64,000 bases of DNA from Myotis daubentonii (Eukaryota; Chordata; Mammalia; Chiroptera; Vespertilionidae). Made by a program: the position numbers and the translations under genes. Under the pieces are notes generated by a model. That model searched no databases. It worked only from the letters and a program-made list of their open reading frames with translations, and was not told the origin of the DNA. Each line of letters begins with the position of its first letter. Position 1 is the first letter of the stretch. The DNA lies in the NCBI RefSeq assembly GCF_963259705.1, contig NC_081849.1, positions 57,570,093 through 57,634,092 of the forward strand. Reading direction: 5' to 3'. Below are positions 23,801 to 34,390 of this stretch, in pieces.

Positions 23801-25752
23801 AAAACCTTCATTCTGCATCCAAAGGTGCAAAGGCAAGTGAAAGTAGTAAGATATAATTTGAAGTCAGAGAGATCTTGATTTATTTTTTAGGAATATACAT
23901 TGAAAATGTTAAATTCCAAATATACCGAAAGCATTTTATTCATTGAAAATTACTTCTTTTTGAACTTACAATATACAGGTTACCTGTTCTTTTAGTAACT
24001 TAGTTAGTTACTGGGATGCAGGGAACTTTGAAGTAGTAAGTACTAAGTTTAGAAATCATGATTAGCATTACATGCCATCTTTTACAAACATATTTCTTCT
24101 ATTTTATGTACTTTTCAACATTTTACCGTTTCTGAAATTGGCCTTTCTTTTACAAATAATCATGTGCTGTTTGAACTGGCAAAATTTAAAAAAATTTTAG
24201 TGTTATATATAAAATAATGATCTTTCTTACAATAGATTGTGTTTTAATAATTGATGCAACACTGAATTGAACAGTCATACATACTGTCAAAAATCCAGAA
24301 GGCTTTTGAATGAGGCCAGCGTTAGTATTCCATGATTGTCTGACACTGTCTTGCATATAGATACTTGGTCACCAGTATTACCTGGGTTTCTCCTGGAGTG
24401 AGCTTTCCTGGGAACACAGCCAAGACCCATTGAGATTTACTGGGGCAATTGCTCCTGTTGTCAATTACTCCCTGGTTCTGCAAATAAAGGCATCTCCTGT
24501 ATCAAAGCTATCTGGTATGTCATTTTATCCTGACGTTTTCCTTGTAAAATTTATTTTTTCATAACCAGTTATCATTAATTTAGCTTTTTATCAAAATATA
24601 GCACATTTCCACACTTTAATACCAATGTATAGTTTTTTTTAATCAGTGCAGCAGCAATGTACTTAATGTTGCTGATTCTTGTTTTCATCCACAGTATCTA
24701 ATTTTCAAAGATCAGTTATGCTCTAAAGGTTTACATAGAGATCTCATAGACCACCATGGACTAGTCTGAGTTCTTAATATTCATGAAAAAAATGACCACA
24801 GGATTGTAAGAGTTGGAAATCCTTTAGACAGCGCTTCTGAAAGAAAGACATCACACTGCACTGAGCAGGTGGTGAAATGACTGCCTGCAATCAGCCCTGT
24901 TGCCTCTGTGGCCACCACAGGTATGTCCATGACTCAATGGCTCCAAGTTTGTTAGTTTCTTTTCCTTCTTTTAGTGAGGTTGCTGCTCAAATAAACAGAA
25001 TTTTTTGTCTGTCGAGAAAGCGAGGTTTCAAGATTGGTTCCTTTTATGTTCCTCTAAGAGTTTCCGTTCATTTCAAAGGGGAAATAGCAAATAACTAATT
25101 ATTTTTAAATTAAATGAAGCTTCTATTGCTATCAGGGCTGACAATAAAATTTTCGTCATTGGCTCATCAGATTTTAAAGAAATGGAATTAGAGGAGGTAG
25201 CTTGCAGAGAGACCGTAAAGAAAAAATGAAGGAGGGTCTAGTATGGAGCCTCAGTACTTTGGAAGTGTGGAGGGTGACTAGAGAGCATTGGAGGACCAAA
25301 GGGAAGACCGGTCAGAAAGGCAGGTGGAAAATCTGCAGTATGAAGAGTTTAAGTAACCAAAAGGGGAAATATTTCAAGAGAGGCATCAACTCTGTGGAAT
25401 TCTCCTGAGCGTCTGAGTAGTCAGGGAGAGGCCACTGTCCATTTGTTGGGGCCTAATGGAATCTGTGATACTGGAAGGATCTCAATAATCAAAGAATAAT
25501 AGTTTTCTTCACATAAGACAGATATGCTGTAATATCTATGTTTTGAAGATAAATTTCATGGGTTGTGAATCATAATGAAGCAGAATGTTTGATGAAAGCA
25601 ATAATTCCATTTCAGATAACTCTCAGGCCCTGTAAGGGTTCATCCAACAAGAAGAATTAAACTTGATTTCCATTTTACTTGAACTTCTCAAAGAACATTC
25701 ATGAAGATCTATGTCATAACTCACAGCCTCATTTCTAAGTCTCTTTTCCTTT
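23801..25752. other. Intergenic, no gene recognised
   Basis: AT-rich. The frames at 24877-25098 and 25202-25408 are short and unrecognised. Confidence 0.45.
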
Positions 25753-25966
25753 TTTTAAATATATTTTTATTGATTTCAGATAGGAAGGGAGAGAAAGAGA
25801 TAGAAACATCCATGATGAGAGAGAATCGTGGGTCGGCTGCCTCCTGCACGCTCCCTACTGGGGATCAAGCCCACAACCCAGGCATGTGCCCTTGACCGGA
25901 ATCGAACCCAGGACCCTTCGGTCCACAGGCCGACGCTCTATCCACTGAGCCAAACCGGTTAGGGCT
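25753..25966 (-). mobile_element. Ves SINE
   Basis: Reverse-complement Ves with little decay: AAATATATTTTTATTGATTT at the left, GAGCCAAACCGGTTAGGGCT at the right. It is flanked by CTCTTTTCCTTT / CTCCTTTTCTTT, an imperfect target duplication. Confidence 0.93.
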
Positions 25967-26636
25967 CCTTTTCTTTAATTATCTAAAACTGTAGCAGGGA
26001 AGTGGGGGGTTGGTGGGGAGAAGGAGAGAGAGAGAGAGACAGAGAGACAGAGAAAGAATGTGTGTGCTATTGTCACTCCCCTAATATTTTCACTAACTCT
26101 TTCCCAAATGTCCAACCTTGACTTTTTTCTTTTATTCTGCCTTCCTCCATGCTCACTACACTGCCTTCTCATGGTTACTGAGATTTTTGGTCCTAGTACT
26201 AGCCATCTTTGGCCATTGTTGAATGATTGGAAGGGAAATGCAAGAAGCCCCTTGGAAATTGTATCTTACCCCGATTGCTTTTTCCTTGTGTAGAAATGAA
26301 TCAAATTATCTTCCTTCTAAAATTTAATTTTCCACTTATGGTGGATGAGGTTTATGGATCTAACTATTTTGATTTTTGGAGGGGTAGTCATTTAAATAGG
26401 TTTTCCCACTGTTACTAATTTTCAAAAGTCAAAATACCACATTTTAGAGGGCTTAAGACATTGACCGCATTTGTGAAGTTTATAATCATTCCAGTGGTTG
26501 ACTCTTGCTTTTCTTCTGTTGCTGCTTTGGAGAAGGTTATGTGTTTTCCATAATGCCATCACCCCTTGAAATCCATTTGTCTCATTCCCTCTGCAGTGGG
26601 GCAGCTCTCTCAGGTTCAGCAGGGAAGCTAAACCAA
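25967..26636. other. Intergenic, no gene recognised
   Basis: Short GA run near 26021-26055. Otherwise no recognised feature. Confidence 0.4.
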
Positions 26637-26649
26637 ATACTAATCCCTG

Positions 26650-26868
26650 CCCTAGCTGGTTTGGCTCAGTGGATAGAGCAACAGCCTGTGGACTAAAGTG
26701 TTCTGGGTTCGAGTCTGGTCAAGGGCACATGCCTGGGTTGTGGGCACACCCCAGTGGGGGGTGTGCAGGAGGCAGTCGATCAATGATTCTCTCTCATCAT
26801 TGATGTTTCTATCTCTCTCTTCCGTTCTCTTCCACTCTGAAATCAATAAAAATGTATTTAAAAAATTT
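26650..26868 (+). mobile_element. Ves SINE with 13-bp target-site duplication
   Basis: Full-length copy (CCTAGCTGGTTTGGCTCAGT ... AATCAATAAAAATGTATTTA). The 13-mer ATACTAATCCCTG occurs at 26637-26649 and again at 26869-26881, so this is a clean and relatively recent insertion. Confidence 0.96.
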
Positions 26869-26881
26869 ATACTAATCCCTG

Positions 26882-28594
26882 CTTTTCAATTCGTATGTAA
26901 AAAGCAAAATAAAAAGCCAACCCCCCCCCCCAAAAAAAAATCAAAATGGGCCCACGTGGAAGAGACGACTTTGCATACTTGTGCTGTAAAAATAGGATGT
27001 GAAACCAACATTCTGTTAAACCTGTTGAACATTTACTCAAATTCCTTCATCAGCATATTCACATGTAAGATGAAATGTGATATAGCATACTGTGGAAAGA
27101 AACTATAAATGACTACAGAGAGACAACTAGATAGGCCACCTTTTTGGCTCAAATTGGAAACTTGACTAGCACCTTTTTTTAAATTAGAGCTAAAGTATGC
27201 TTACACTGTACACTTTAAAGAGCAAATTCAGTAATTTCCAAATGCACCCCATTGCATTCTGCCTTCTAGCCTTTTTCCTTGATTGCTCAGGGCAGGTTTT
27301 GAGCAGAAGAGAAATGAAAGATAGGACTCACAGTTCATTCACCCACTTCCTACAATAGTTTCAATGCTGAGGTGTCCTAAAACTTTGGTTAGTCTTTGGA
27401 AACGAAGCTGAGGAATTTTTTTTCTTGTTTATTCTGGTCCAGTGCAAATATTTGCCTATTGAGAAATATATAATACATTAGAGTCGTAGACCCACCATCT
27501 GCTTAAAGCGAGCCAACACCCACCTGCAAGGAGACGGATACAGGTCGGCATCCTGTTCCTCCAGCTCCGGTCACGGCAGCTGACGCTCTGCAGCCCGCGT
27601 TTGTTTGAGCTGCCCCAAGCTAAGATTTCCTGATAAAATTACAAAAGGGTGTGTACATTTTTGCAACCCATAAAGATTACCTTCAGGTTCTCTGAGTGTA
27701 ATCTTATGACAGCAATGGGGTCAAAAGGAGGCTAAAAAATACCACCAGCTTTGGGTACGCGGGCGCATTTGTGAATTCTTCATGCTTAGGATCTAGCACA
27801 AGGAATGAAGTGGATACATAAGTCGTGTTTTGTTAGTATGACAGCCGGTTGGACTGTCCACAGTAGCTGAGAGAGAAAGAGATCTTCATTCGTGGAGAGG
27901 GTGTTGGCACAAAGGGACGCTCTAAGGTATTTGTCTGTTTAAGTGACAGGAAGTCCTCATTTTAATTGACAAAGACATTTGGTGGACACTTGACCTTAGA
28001 CTTGCTTGCTCTCCCTACTTAGCAATAAGCTGGTAGAACGCGGGAGATGAATCTGTAGTGGAGCCCAGTGTCATTGCTTCTTCAAGAAGCCCTCTAGAGG
28101 ACAAACATTGCAGGATGATCATCACACCCGATGGAGTGTCTCCCCGAGGGCTCGCCTCTGCGAGCTTTCTTCTTTGGGAAGACTCTAATACAAAATGAAG
28201 ACAGAAGGATGACTACTTATACGTTAGAGTTTGAAAGCTTTGAAATAAATGACCAAGGAATTTTAATGAAGGTTTTAGACTGGCATTAACATGTATGAAC
28301 CAAGAAACATGATTGTCTCCGATGCCTGGGGTGATCTGTAAAGGTTATTTGTCAAATCTAGTCATGAAAGCAATCAAGCTGCCCCTGCTCTTTTGGGGCA
28401 CAGGGATTTACTCTGCCATGTTTGTTAGGGTACCAAAGAGTTCTATGATGCATGTATATAAAATACTTCAGCACCCCTTAGGATTAATACAATGAGAAGA
28501 GAGTGACTTCAAAGTGGTACCAGGGGCAGATTTTTAGGTAAACAGGTGGTTTTAAGAGGTCGTTGAAAGAACACTTACGGTAAGTATCTGGAAC
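26882..28594. other. Intergenic, no gene recognised
   Basis: A C10/A9 homopolymer pair lies at about 26922-26940. A GC-rich patch with several CpGs (about 27500-27605) is set in AT-rich DNA. It could be a regulatory element or an eroded repeat, and I cannot assign it. Confidence 0.4.
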
Positions 28595-28602
28595 CTCTAA
28601 AA

Positions 28603-28913
28603 CAGTGGTTCTCAACCTTCCTAATGCCGCGACCCTTTAATACAGTTCCTCATGTTGTGGTGACCCCCAACCATAAAATTATTTTCGTTGCTACTTCATA
28701 ACTGTAATTTTGCTACCGTTATGAATGATAATGTAAATATCTGATATGCAGGATGTATTTTCATTGTTACAAATGGAACATAATTAAAGCATAGTGATTA
28801 AGCACAAAAACAATATGTAATTATATATGTGTTTTCCGATGGTCTTAGGTGACCCCTGTGAAAGGGTCATTTGACCCCCAAAGGGGTCGCGACCCACAGG
28901 TTGAGAACCGCTG
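28603..28913. mobile_element. Non-autonomous hAT element, URR1-like
   Basis: This 311-bp element has terminal inverted repeats CAGTGGTTCTCAACC and GGTTGAGAACCGCTG, and a perfect 8-bp target duplication CTCTAAAA at 28595-28602 and 28914-28921. The interior (GACCCCCAAAGGGGTCGCGA near the right end, TTATTTTCGTTGCTACTTC near the left) resembles the hAT family called URR1 in rodents. No transposase is encoded. Confidence 0.88.
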
Positions 28914-29059
28914 CTCTAAAACTTTGACATCTCTAGCTTCCCATCATGAAACATGGAAATACAGGTGACAATCTTGATCATGAGTATCTTATGGGAGACA
29001 GCAAAAGCTGCTACCGTAGGGATTTGCCTAAGTAGGGAGAGGCCTTGGTAGTGGTTAAT

Positions 29060-29292
29060 GTCAAGATGATACTGTGTAACTCGGGGAGAGATTTTAGGAG
29101 CATGAAAAAGTACAGTGCCTTCTTAAAAATTGACCTCTGGGAACAGTGCATTACACGATAAAGTGAGAAGAATGGGTCAAGATGACAATGTGTAACCTGG
29201 GAAGAGATTTTGAGAACATGCCAAAGGTACAGTGTCTTCTTTAAAATTGTCCTCTGGGTACAGTGCATGATAGAGTAAGAAGAACAGGTCAT
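29060..29292. repeat. Diverged tandem duplication, period about 116 bp
   Basis: Two head-to-tail copies of about 116 bp. The words TCAAGATGA, TGTGTAAC, GAGATTTT, GTACAGTG, TTCTT, CCTCTGGG and ACAGTGCAT recur in the same order (for example TGTGTAAC at 29073-29080 and 29189-29196). Not similar to any family I recognise. Confidence 0.8.
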
Positions 29293-29644
29293 TTAGATCA
29301 GGAATTTTAATGAGGGGGTGTGTTGAGACTATTGGAATTACACTATTCTGTCCCTCCTCTCCTGGCCCCCAAGATTCTCAAGTTGAGCATCAAAGTTACC
29401 CTAAGTCACCAAAAGCCAATGGAACCTTGTCCTTTGGTCTGTTGGGGGTGGAGGCTCCAAGCTGAGAATGGCAGCAGTGTCTACAATTTTCCTATAAAAT
29501 GTTACTTGAAATCAGTGAGAACTGTTCTTTTTAAAAGGATAGACTGTTCTTCTTTTATAAAGGATATACTCTGAATATTTTCAGTTGTTGCACATTAGTT
29601 TTGGTTAAATCTTAGGGTTTGACAACCTAAAACTCTAAAGCAGA
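29293..29644. other. Intergenic, no gene recognised
   Basis: No recognised features. The frame at 29320-29574 is short and unknown. Confidence 0.4.
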
Positions 29645-29880
29645 ATATTATGGTGGTGAAGTGTGCTGACTTGGGATTTGAGTACTGGCTCCATAATTAG
29701 CTGTGACCTTTATTTAAAAAAAAAGTTATAGGGCACCTTCAGGACTCAACTAACGCATTAGTGAAGTGAGAATAACAGTGTTTCACATTTGTGATGGTAT
29801 TAACGAGATAATCCAGGCAAGGACCTCAGCACAGTGACCAGAACATAGAGAGCATTCAACTTATGTTTGCTTTAATAATA
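29645..29880 (+). repeat. MIR SINE relic
   Basis: Runs in MIR order from GGGATTTGAGTACTGGCTCC through AGTGAAGTGAGAATAACAGT to CAGCACAGTGACCAGAACAT and the AACTTATGTTTGCT end. Confidence 0.7.
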
Positions 29881-30198
29881 ACTAAAAGGACCAAATATAA
29901 GAATCAGCTCTTTCTCTGGGAATGACTTTTGCTTTTGAATTAAGAACCACAGCATTGGCTTTAGGTATTTCATAAACCCGACTAAATGAACTTAATTTAT
30001 AAAACTCTTTGACTACTGAACTAGCATGCAATCGGGCAGAAGTTTGGAGGGTAGAACTGGAACCTGACAAACTTATTGTGAGACGTGATTCTTCCGTTCT
30101 AGCAGGGCTTCTTTTAAAGTGTGTGATGGGAAGTGTTGGTGTTCCCTTACCCATGGAAATCATGCGAATTGGGGGAAGGAGGGAAAAGCATCTGCGTT
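29881..30198. other. Intergenic, no gene recognised
   Basis: Overlapping frames on both strands here resemble no known protein. Confidence 0.4.
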
Positions 30199-30600
30199 GG
30201 TTTACTAGAGCTGTCATAACAAAATACCACAAACAGGGAGACTTAACAATAGAAGTTTATTGCCTCGTAGTTCCAGAGGCTAGAAGTCTCAGATCAAGTG
30301 ATGCCAAGACTGGTTCCTTCTTAGGCTGTGAGGGAGAATGTGTTCCATGCCTCTCACCAACCTTCTGGTGGTCCCATGGCTTCCCTTGCCTGGCCCAGAT
30401 CTCTGCCTTCGTCTCCGTAAGATGTTCTCTTTGAGTGCAAGTCTCTGTGTCTAAGTTCCCTCTTTTCATGAGGACACCAGTCATATCAGATCTTACTCTA
30501 ATATGACCTCATCTTAACATAATTAATTCTATCTTCAATGACTCTATTTCCAAGCAAGGTCATATTCTGAGGTGCAGGGGGTTTAGTACATAGGCCTATG
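30199..30600 (-). mobile_element. MLT1-type LTR, antisense
   Basis: ACTAGAGCTGTCATAACAAA...TAGTTCCAGAGGCTAGAAGT...TTTCCAAGCAAGGTCATATT is the reverse complement of MLT1 (ERVL-MaLR) LTRs and resembles the copy at 5331-5703. Old solo-LTR-like fragment. Confidence 0.8.
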
Positions 30601-30885
30601 AAGATTGGGGGGGGGGGGCAGGTTGCATAAAATTTAAATTGTAACAGTGTCTTGTCCTGGAAATAATGCTAATATACTTCCATAATTTACAGTAATCGGT
30701 ATTGAAAAAAATCCAGTTGCATGGTTACAAAGTTGTAGACAGTGGATTTGTTTCATCTGTTATGAAATGATGTTTACAAACTAGAATTCATAAAGTTAAT
30801 CACTGAAAACACTAGGGGAGTTACACATCTAATGGCATCCTATTGTGGATGTTTGCTCAAAATTCACAGTTTGTTCAGTGAGCTC
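30601..30885. other. Intergenic, nothing recognised
   Basis: Contains a G11 run near 30608-30618 and AT-rich unique DNA. Confidence 0.4.
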
Positions 30886-30991
<106 letters not shown>

Positions 30992-31054
30992 TTTCTTTCA
31001 AGGGCTTTCCGTTTAGTGAAAAAGACATTGTATAAGAAACATCTTTTTAAAATC

Positions 31055-31287
31055 CTCACCTGAGGATTTTTTTTCCATTGATTTTTAGAGAGAGTGGAGG
31101 GGAGGGGGAGAGACACAGGGAGAAACATCAATGTGAGAGAGAGAAACACATGTATTGGTTGCCTCCTGCACATGCCTCAGCAGAGGTTGAACCTACAACC
31201 AAGGTACATGCCCTTGACCAGAATCAAACCCAAGACCCTTCAGTCCATGGGCAGGGACTCTAACCACTGAGAAAACCAGCTAGGACA
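31055..31287 (-). mobile_element. Ves SINE
   Basis: Reverse-complement Ves: GAGGATTTTTTTTCCATTGA at the left, ACCACTGAGAAAACCAGCTA at the right. Confidence 0.9.
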
Positions 31288-32463
31288 AGAAACAATTCTT
31301 AAAAAAAACAGGGGGAAAAAGCTTACCTTTTACTCAGTAAGGATGTTTGTGAATATACAGACTGTGTATTATGCATCATTTTAAGTGCAATGTGTTTTAA
31401 AGATTACTAATGTAAACTCACAAGCAAATCTCTATAAATCTTTATAGGCTGTAAATCAGTATGTTAAAAAGGTAAGCTTTTCTGAGCTTGGCACAATATC
31501 TTTTTTAAGCCTAATTGAAACTTTTGAAAGACTACCAAGAAAACCCTGCCTACTTTTGTATTTTAGAATTAACCCAGTGAACAAGAGTTCGTTGAGCCCC
31601 TGCAGTGTGCCTTATTCTCTGTTTCATTGTACTGATTTCTACATGGTGGGGTACTTCCCCGTATCATTCAAGATTCACAGGTGCTGCATCTGTGTGAAGC
31701 CTCACAACCCTACTAGAAGGTTTGGCCATCTCTCCACTGCTCCCACATCGTCCTGTTACATTATTTAATATGGAGTTATTTCCATCAGTTATAGGTCTTA
31801 CCCCTAACCTATGAATGCTGCAGGGGAACAGAATTGCCTATTTTGACCTAGTTCATCTTTTGGTCCACAATACCAAACACAGTGTCTGGTGAAGAGTAGA
31901 AATTAAATGTTTGAATATTGGGGAAATATTAAATGCTATAAAATAATTGAGTATTTCTTCAAACTCAGAAATTGAGAGGTTGAATTGAAATATAAAAGAA
32001 ATGTTGCTATTTTAGGCAAAAAATAAGGGGAAAGAGAATGAGGAGAAGGAAGAGCATCTAGTACAGTAATTCTAAGTGAGGGTTGCTGTGGTTAGCAAAT
32101 GAAAGTTCAGGTCTCCCAGTTAAATTTGAATTTCACATAAAGGAATATATTTTTAGTATAAGTAGGTTCCAATATTGCACAGTATATACTTATATTAAAA
32201 CATTTTTGTTTATCTTCAATTTAAATCTAACTGATATCCTTTACTGACTATTCTAATTTTTTTTTGAATCTGTAACTTTTTTGACTGCTATATCTCTTTA
32301 AAATGCAAATGAGAGCTCTGAACACTCCTTTGTAAATATCCCTATACACAGAGATGTGCATGCTATTTCAGGTAGTTGATGTTAGTAATTTAATTCTTAA
32401 CACTGGATGCATTGGAAAAGGAATAATTTTTGGAGGCTACAAGGCGAAGAGAAGTGGAAATCA
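31288..32463. other. Intergenic, AT-rich
   Basis: About 31845-31915 may be an L2 3' end (ACACAGTGTCTGGTGAAGAG...TTAAATGTTTGAATATT). Otherwise no feature is recognised. Confidence 0.4.
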
Positions 32464-32465
32464 TA

Positions 32466-32588
32466 CAGGGTGCAGCAAAAGTAGTTTTATATCTGTGAGT
32501 ATGTGAAACACAGTTTAGAATTGTCTTATTATTTATTAGTGTATTATTGTCCATATGAACAACTGTAAACCAACTTTTGCTCCACCTG
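32466..32588. mobile_element. Mariner-type MITE
   Basis: This 123-bp element has inverted termini (CAGGGTGCAGCAAAAGTAG left; AACTTTTGCTCCACCTG right) flanked by TA on both sides, as expected of Tc1/mariner. The interior (GTGAAACACAGTTTAGAATT and an AT-rich TTATTATTTATTA core) resembles short mariner derivatives of mammals. No transposase. Confidence 0.85.
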
Positions 32589-32590
32589 TA

Positions 32591-34165
32591 TATATATTCT
32601 AAAGACAGTTCTACATTTCAAAGTTACGGGTAACCTTAGAATTGATAAAATCTAAACCACTAATTTCATAAAGTGAAGAAATTATATAGAAATATCAACT
32701 AGGATTTAGAGTTAAATTGTTAAAGTAGGGCAGAGAACAAAACTGAATTGGTTGCAAGATTATACTGACTAATGTAACTAACCAAATAATTTTGTATATG
32801 TATATTAAATATTAGCCTATATGATTATATCCACAACTAAATTGTATACAATAACTTTTAATTATATGTATATTAAAATACAAAGGCACATATATTTTTA
32901 TGATAAAGAAGAATAAATGTATCATTTAGTAACATTTTTTTTGTACACTAATTGAGGAAAAATAATGAACATTTGATTTTACTTATTAGTTCTTAAAAGA
33001 GCAACTGACCTTTTCTTACTTCATGGCAAATGACCACTGACATTTTCTGCCTCTGTGTTACTATTGCAACAATGGAATCAGCTATATTACTTTAGTCATC
33101 ATACTTTAAATCATTAAGTTAGAGAATGCCAATGCACTTGGGTGTCTTAGCATTCATGAAAAACATCAACTTTCAGACTTTGGTATAAAATTTTAAAAAT
33201 TAAATATAAGATATTTAATATTCTTTTCCACATGGCTATCTAGCGCTGATATCTAGTTATTGGTCAGGTAGCCTCCTCATATCCAAATAAGTCAGATACT
33301 AAATCGGCTTAAAATGAATGGAATAGTGATAAAATAAAACCTGGAAAAACTTTGTTTTTCTCTGAATCAGGAAACATTGGAATTAATAAAAAATCTATAT
33401 CATATACATTGTATTTTTACACATCTATCTCATATTAAAGTGCACGTTTATATCTCAAAATAATTAAAATTTTTTCAGTGCAATCAAATCCTATAGGTTG
33501 GGAAAATTTTGGTCTATCTCAAACATTCTCTCACCTCTGAGAATTACTCCCAGCTGATTCTGGGAAGATTTTCCGTAAAAAATTAGGAATTTAAAGGAAT
33601 AGAAGACATGGTACTGATCCTCCAGAGCTTCCTGTGAAGAATTGAATTGGCAGTTGTGTGTTTGATAATTTCAGAAGGGATGTAATCCTCTCCTGCTAGT
33701 TACCTGGGAAACATTTTCAGTCTTCTAGAGGCAGTTGGTACACTTTTCTTAAAATTATTAAAAGTATTAAATATCCACCCAATAATTAAGGAAAACTCAT
33801 TGTTAAAATTTTAAAGTATATCTTTAATTTATTACAATTAGTTTTTAAATTTAAGGTAAGAAAAGAAGTAAAAGGTTAATTCTGAAATATGCGGTTAAAA
33901 GTTCAAATGGTAAGTGCACAGAAGTGTCTCCATTTGCTCTGGCAGCGTGCACATTCCTTATGATTTATGCTGGCAGGTTCAGTACAGTGGAGGAGCAGAA
34001 TTAAGATGAGATCACATGGTGGAGGGAGAGGGAGGTGAGGAAATCAAGACAACCAGTGTATGTAGGTATCTCTTCTGGAGGCCCTTTCTCTACCCTAACC
34101 TAACTCCCAGTTCGTGTCCAGCTTCCGTTGCTACTGATGCAGACAGAAGTCAAGCTGCTACTACA
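32591..34165. other. Intergenic, very AT-rich
   Basis: Spacer downstream of AGR3 with many A/T runs. No gene or clear repeat recognised. Confidence 0.45.
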
Positions 34166-34167
34166 TT

Positions 34168-34340
34168 GTTATGCTCAGATTGTGACCTTTATTGAAATAT
34201 AACTTTACCTTCACAAGAATATACCAAGCACATTAAAAATCCAAATGGTAACATCACAGAGTCCATATAGTTGCACATTTAGTATTAGTGAGTTCACCAG
34301 AAGGTCGTCTTCATACATTTGACCTCTTCGAGGTAATCTC
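34168..34340 (-). other. AGR3: AGR3 3' UTR (predicted end near 34170)
   Basis: Runs from the stop codon to shortly beyond the poly(A) signal at 34193-34188. The cleavage point is estimated at 15-20 bases after the signal. Confidence 0.7.
34188..34193 (-). terminator. AGR3 poly(A) signal AATAAA
   Basis: On the minus strand TTTCAATAAAGGTCAC lies about 150 bases after the stop codon. It is the only canonical signal seen close to the coding end. Confidence 0.75.
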
Positions 34341-34390
34341 TTATAACTCTGATTGAATAAGTTTCAATGCTTTCTTCATGTTTTCTATCA
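34341..34390 (-). CDS. AGR3: AGR3 exon 8 (stop codon, QSEL tail)
   Basis: Encodes [16 protein letters not shown] and TAA (stop at 34343-34341). QSEL is the non-canonical KDEL-like ER-retention signal of AGR3. The acceptor is TTGCAG after a T-rich tract. Confidence 0.95.

Noticed and set aside
26650..26730. tRNA-like heads with A and B boxes in the Ves copies
   Set aside because: They are SINE promoter regions derived from a tRNA, without intact cloverleaf, so not tRNA genes.
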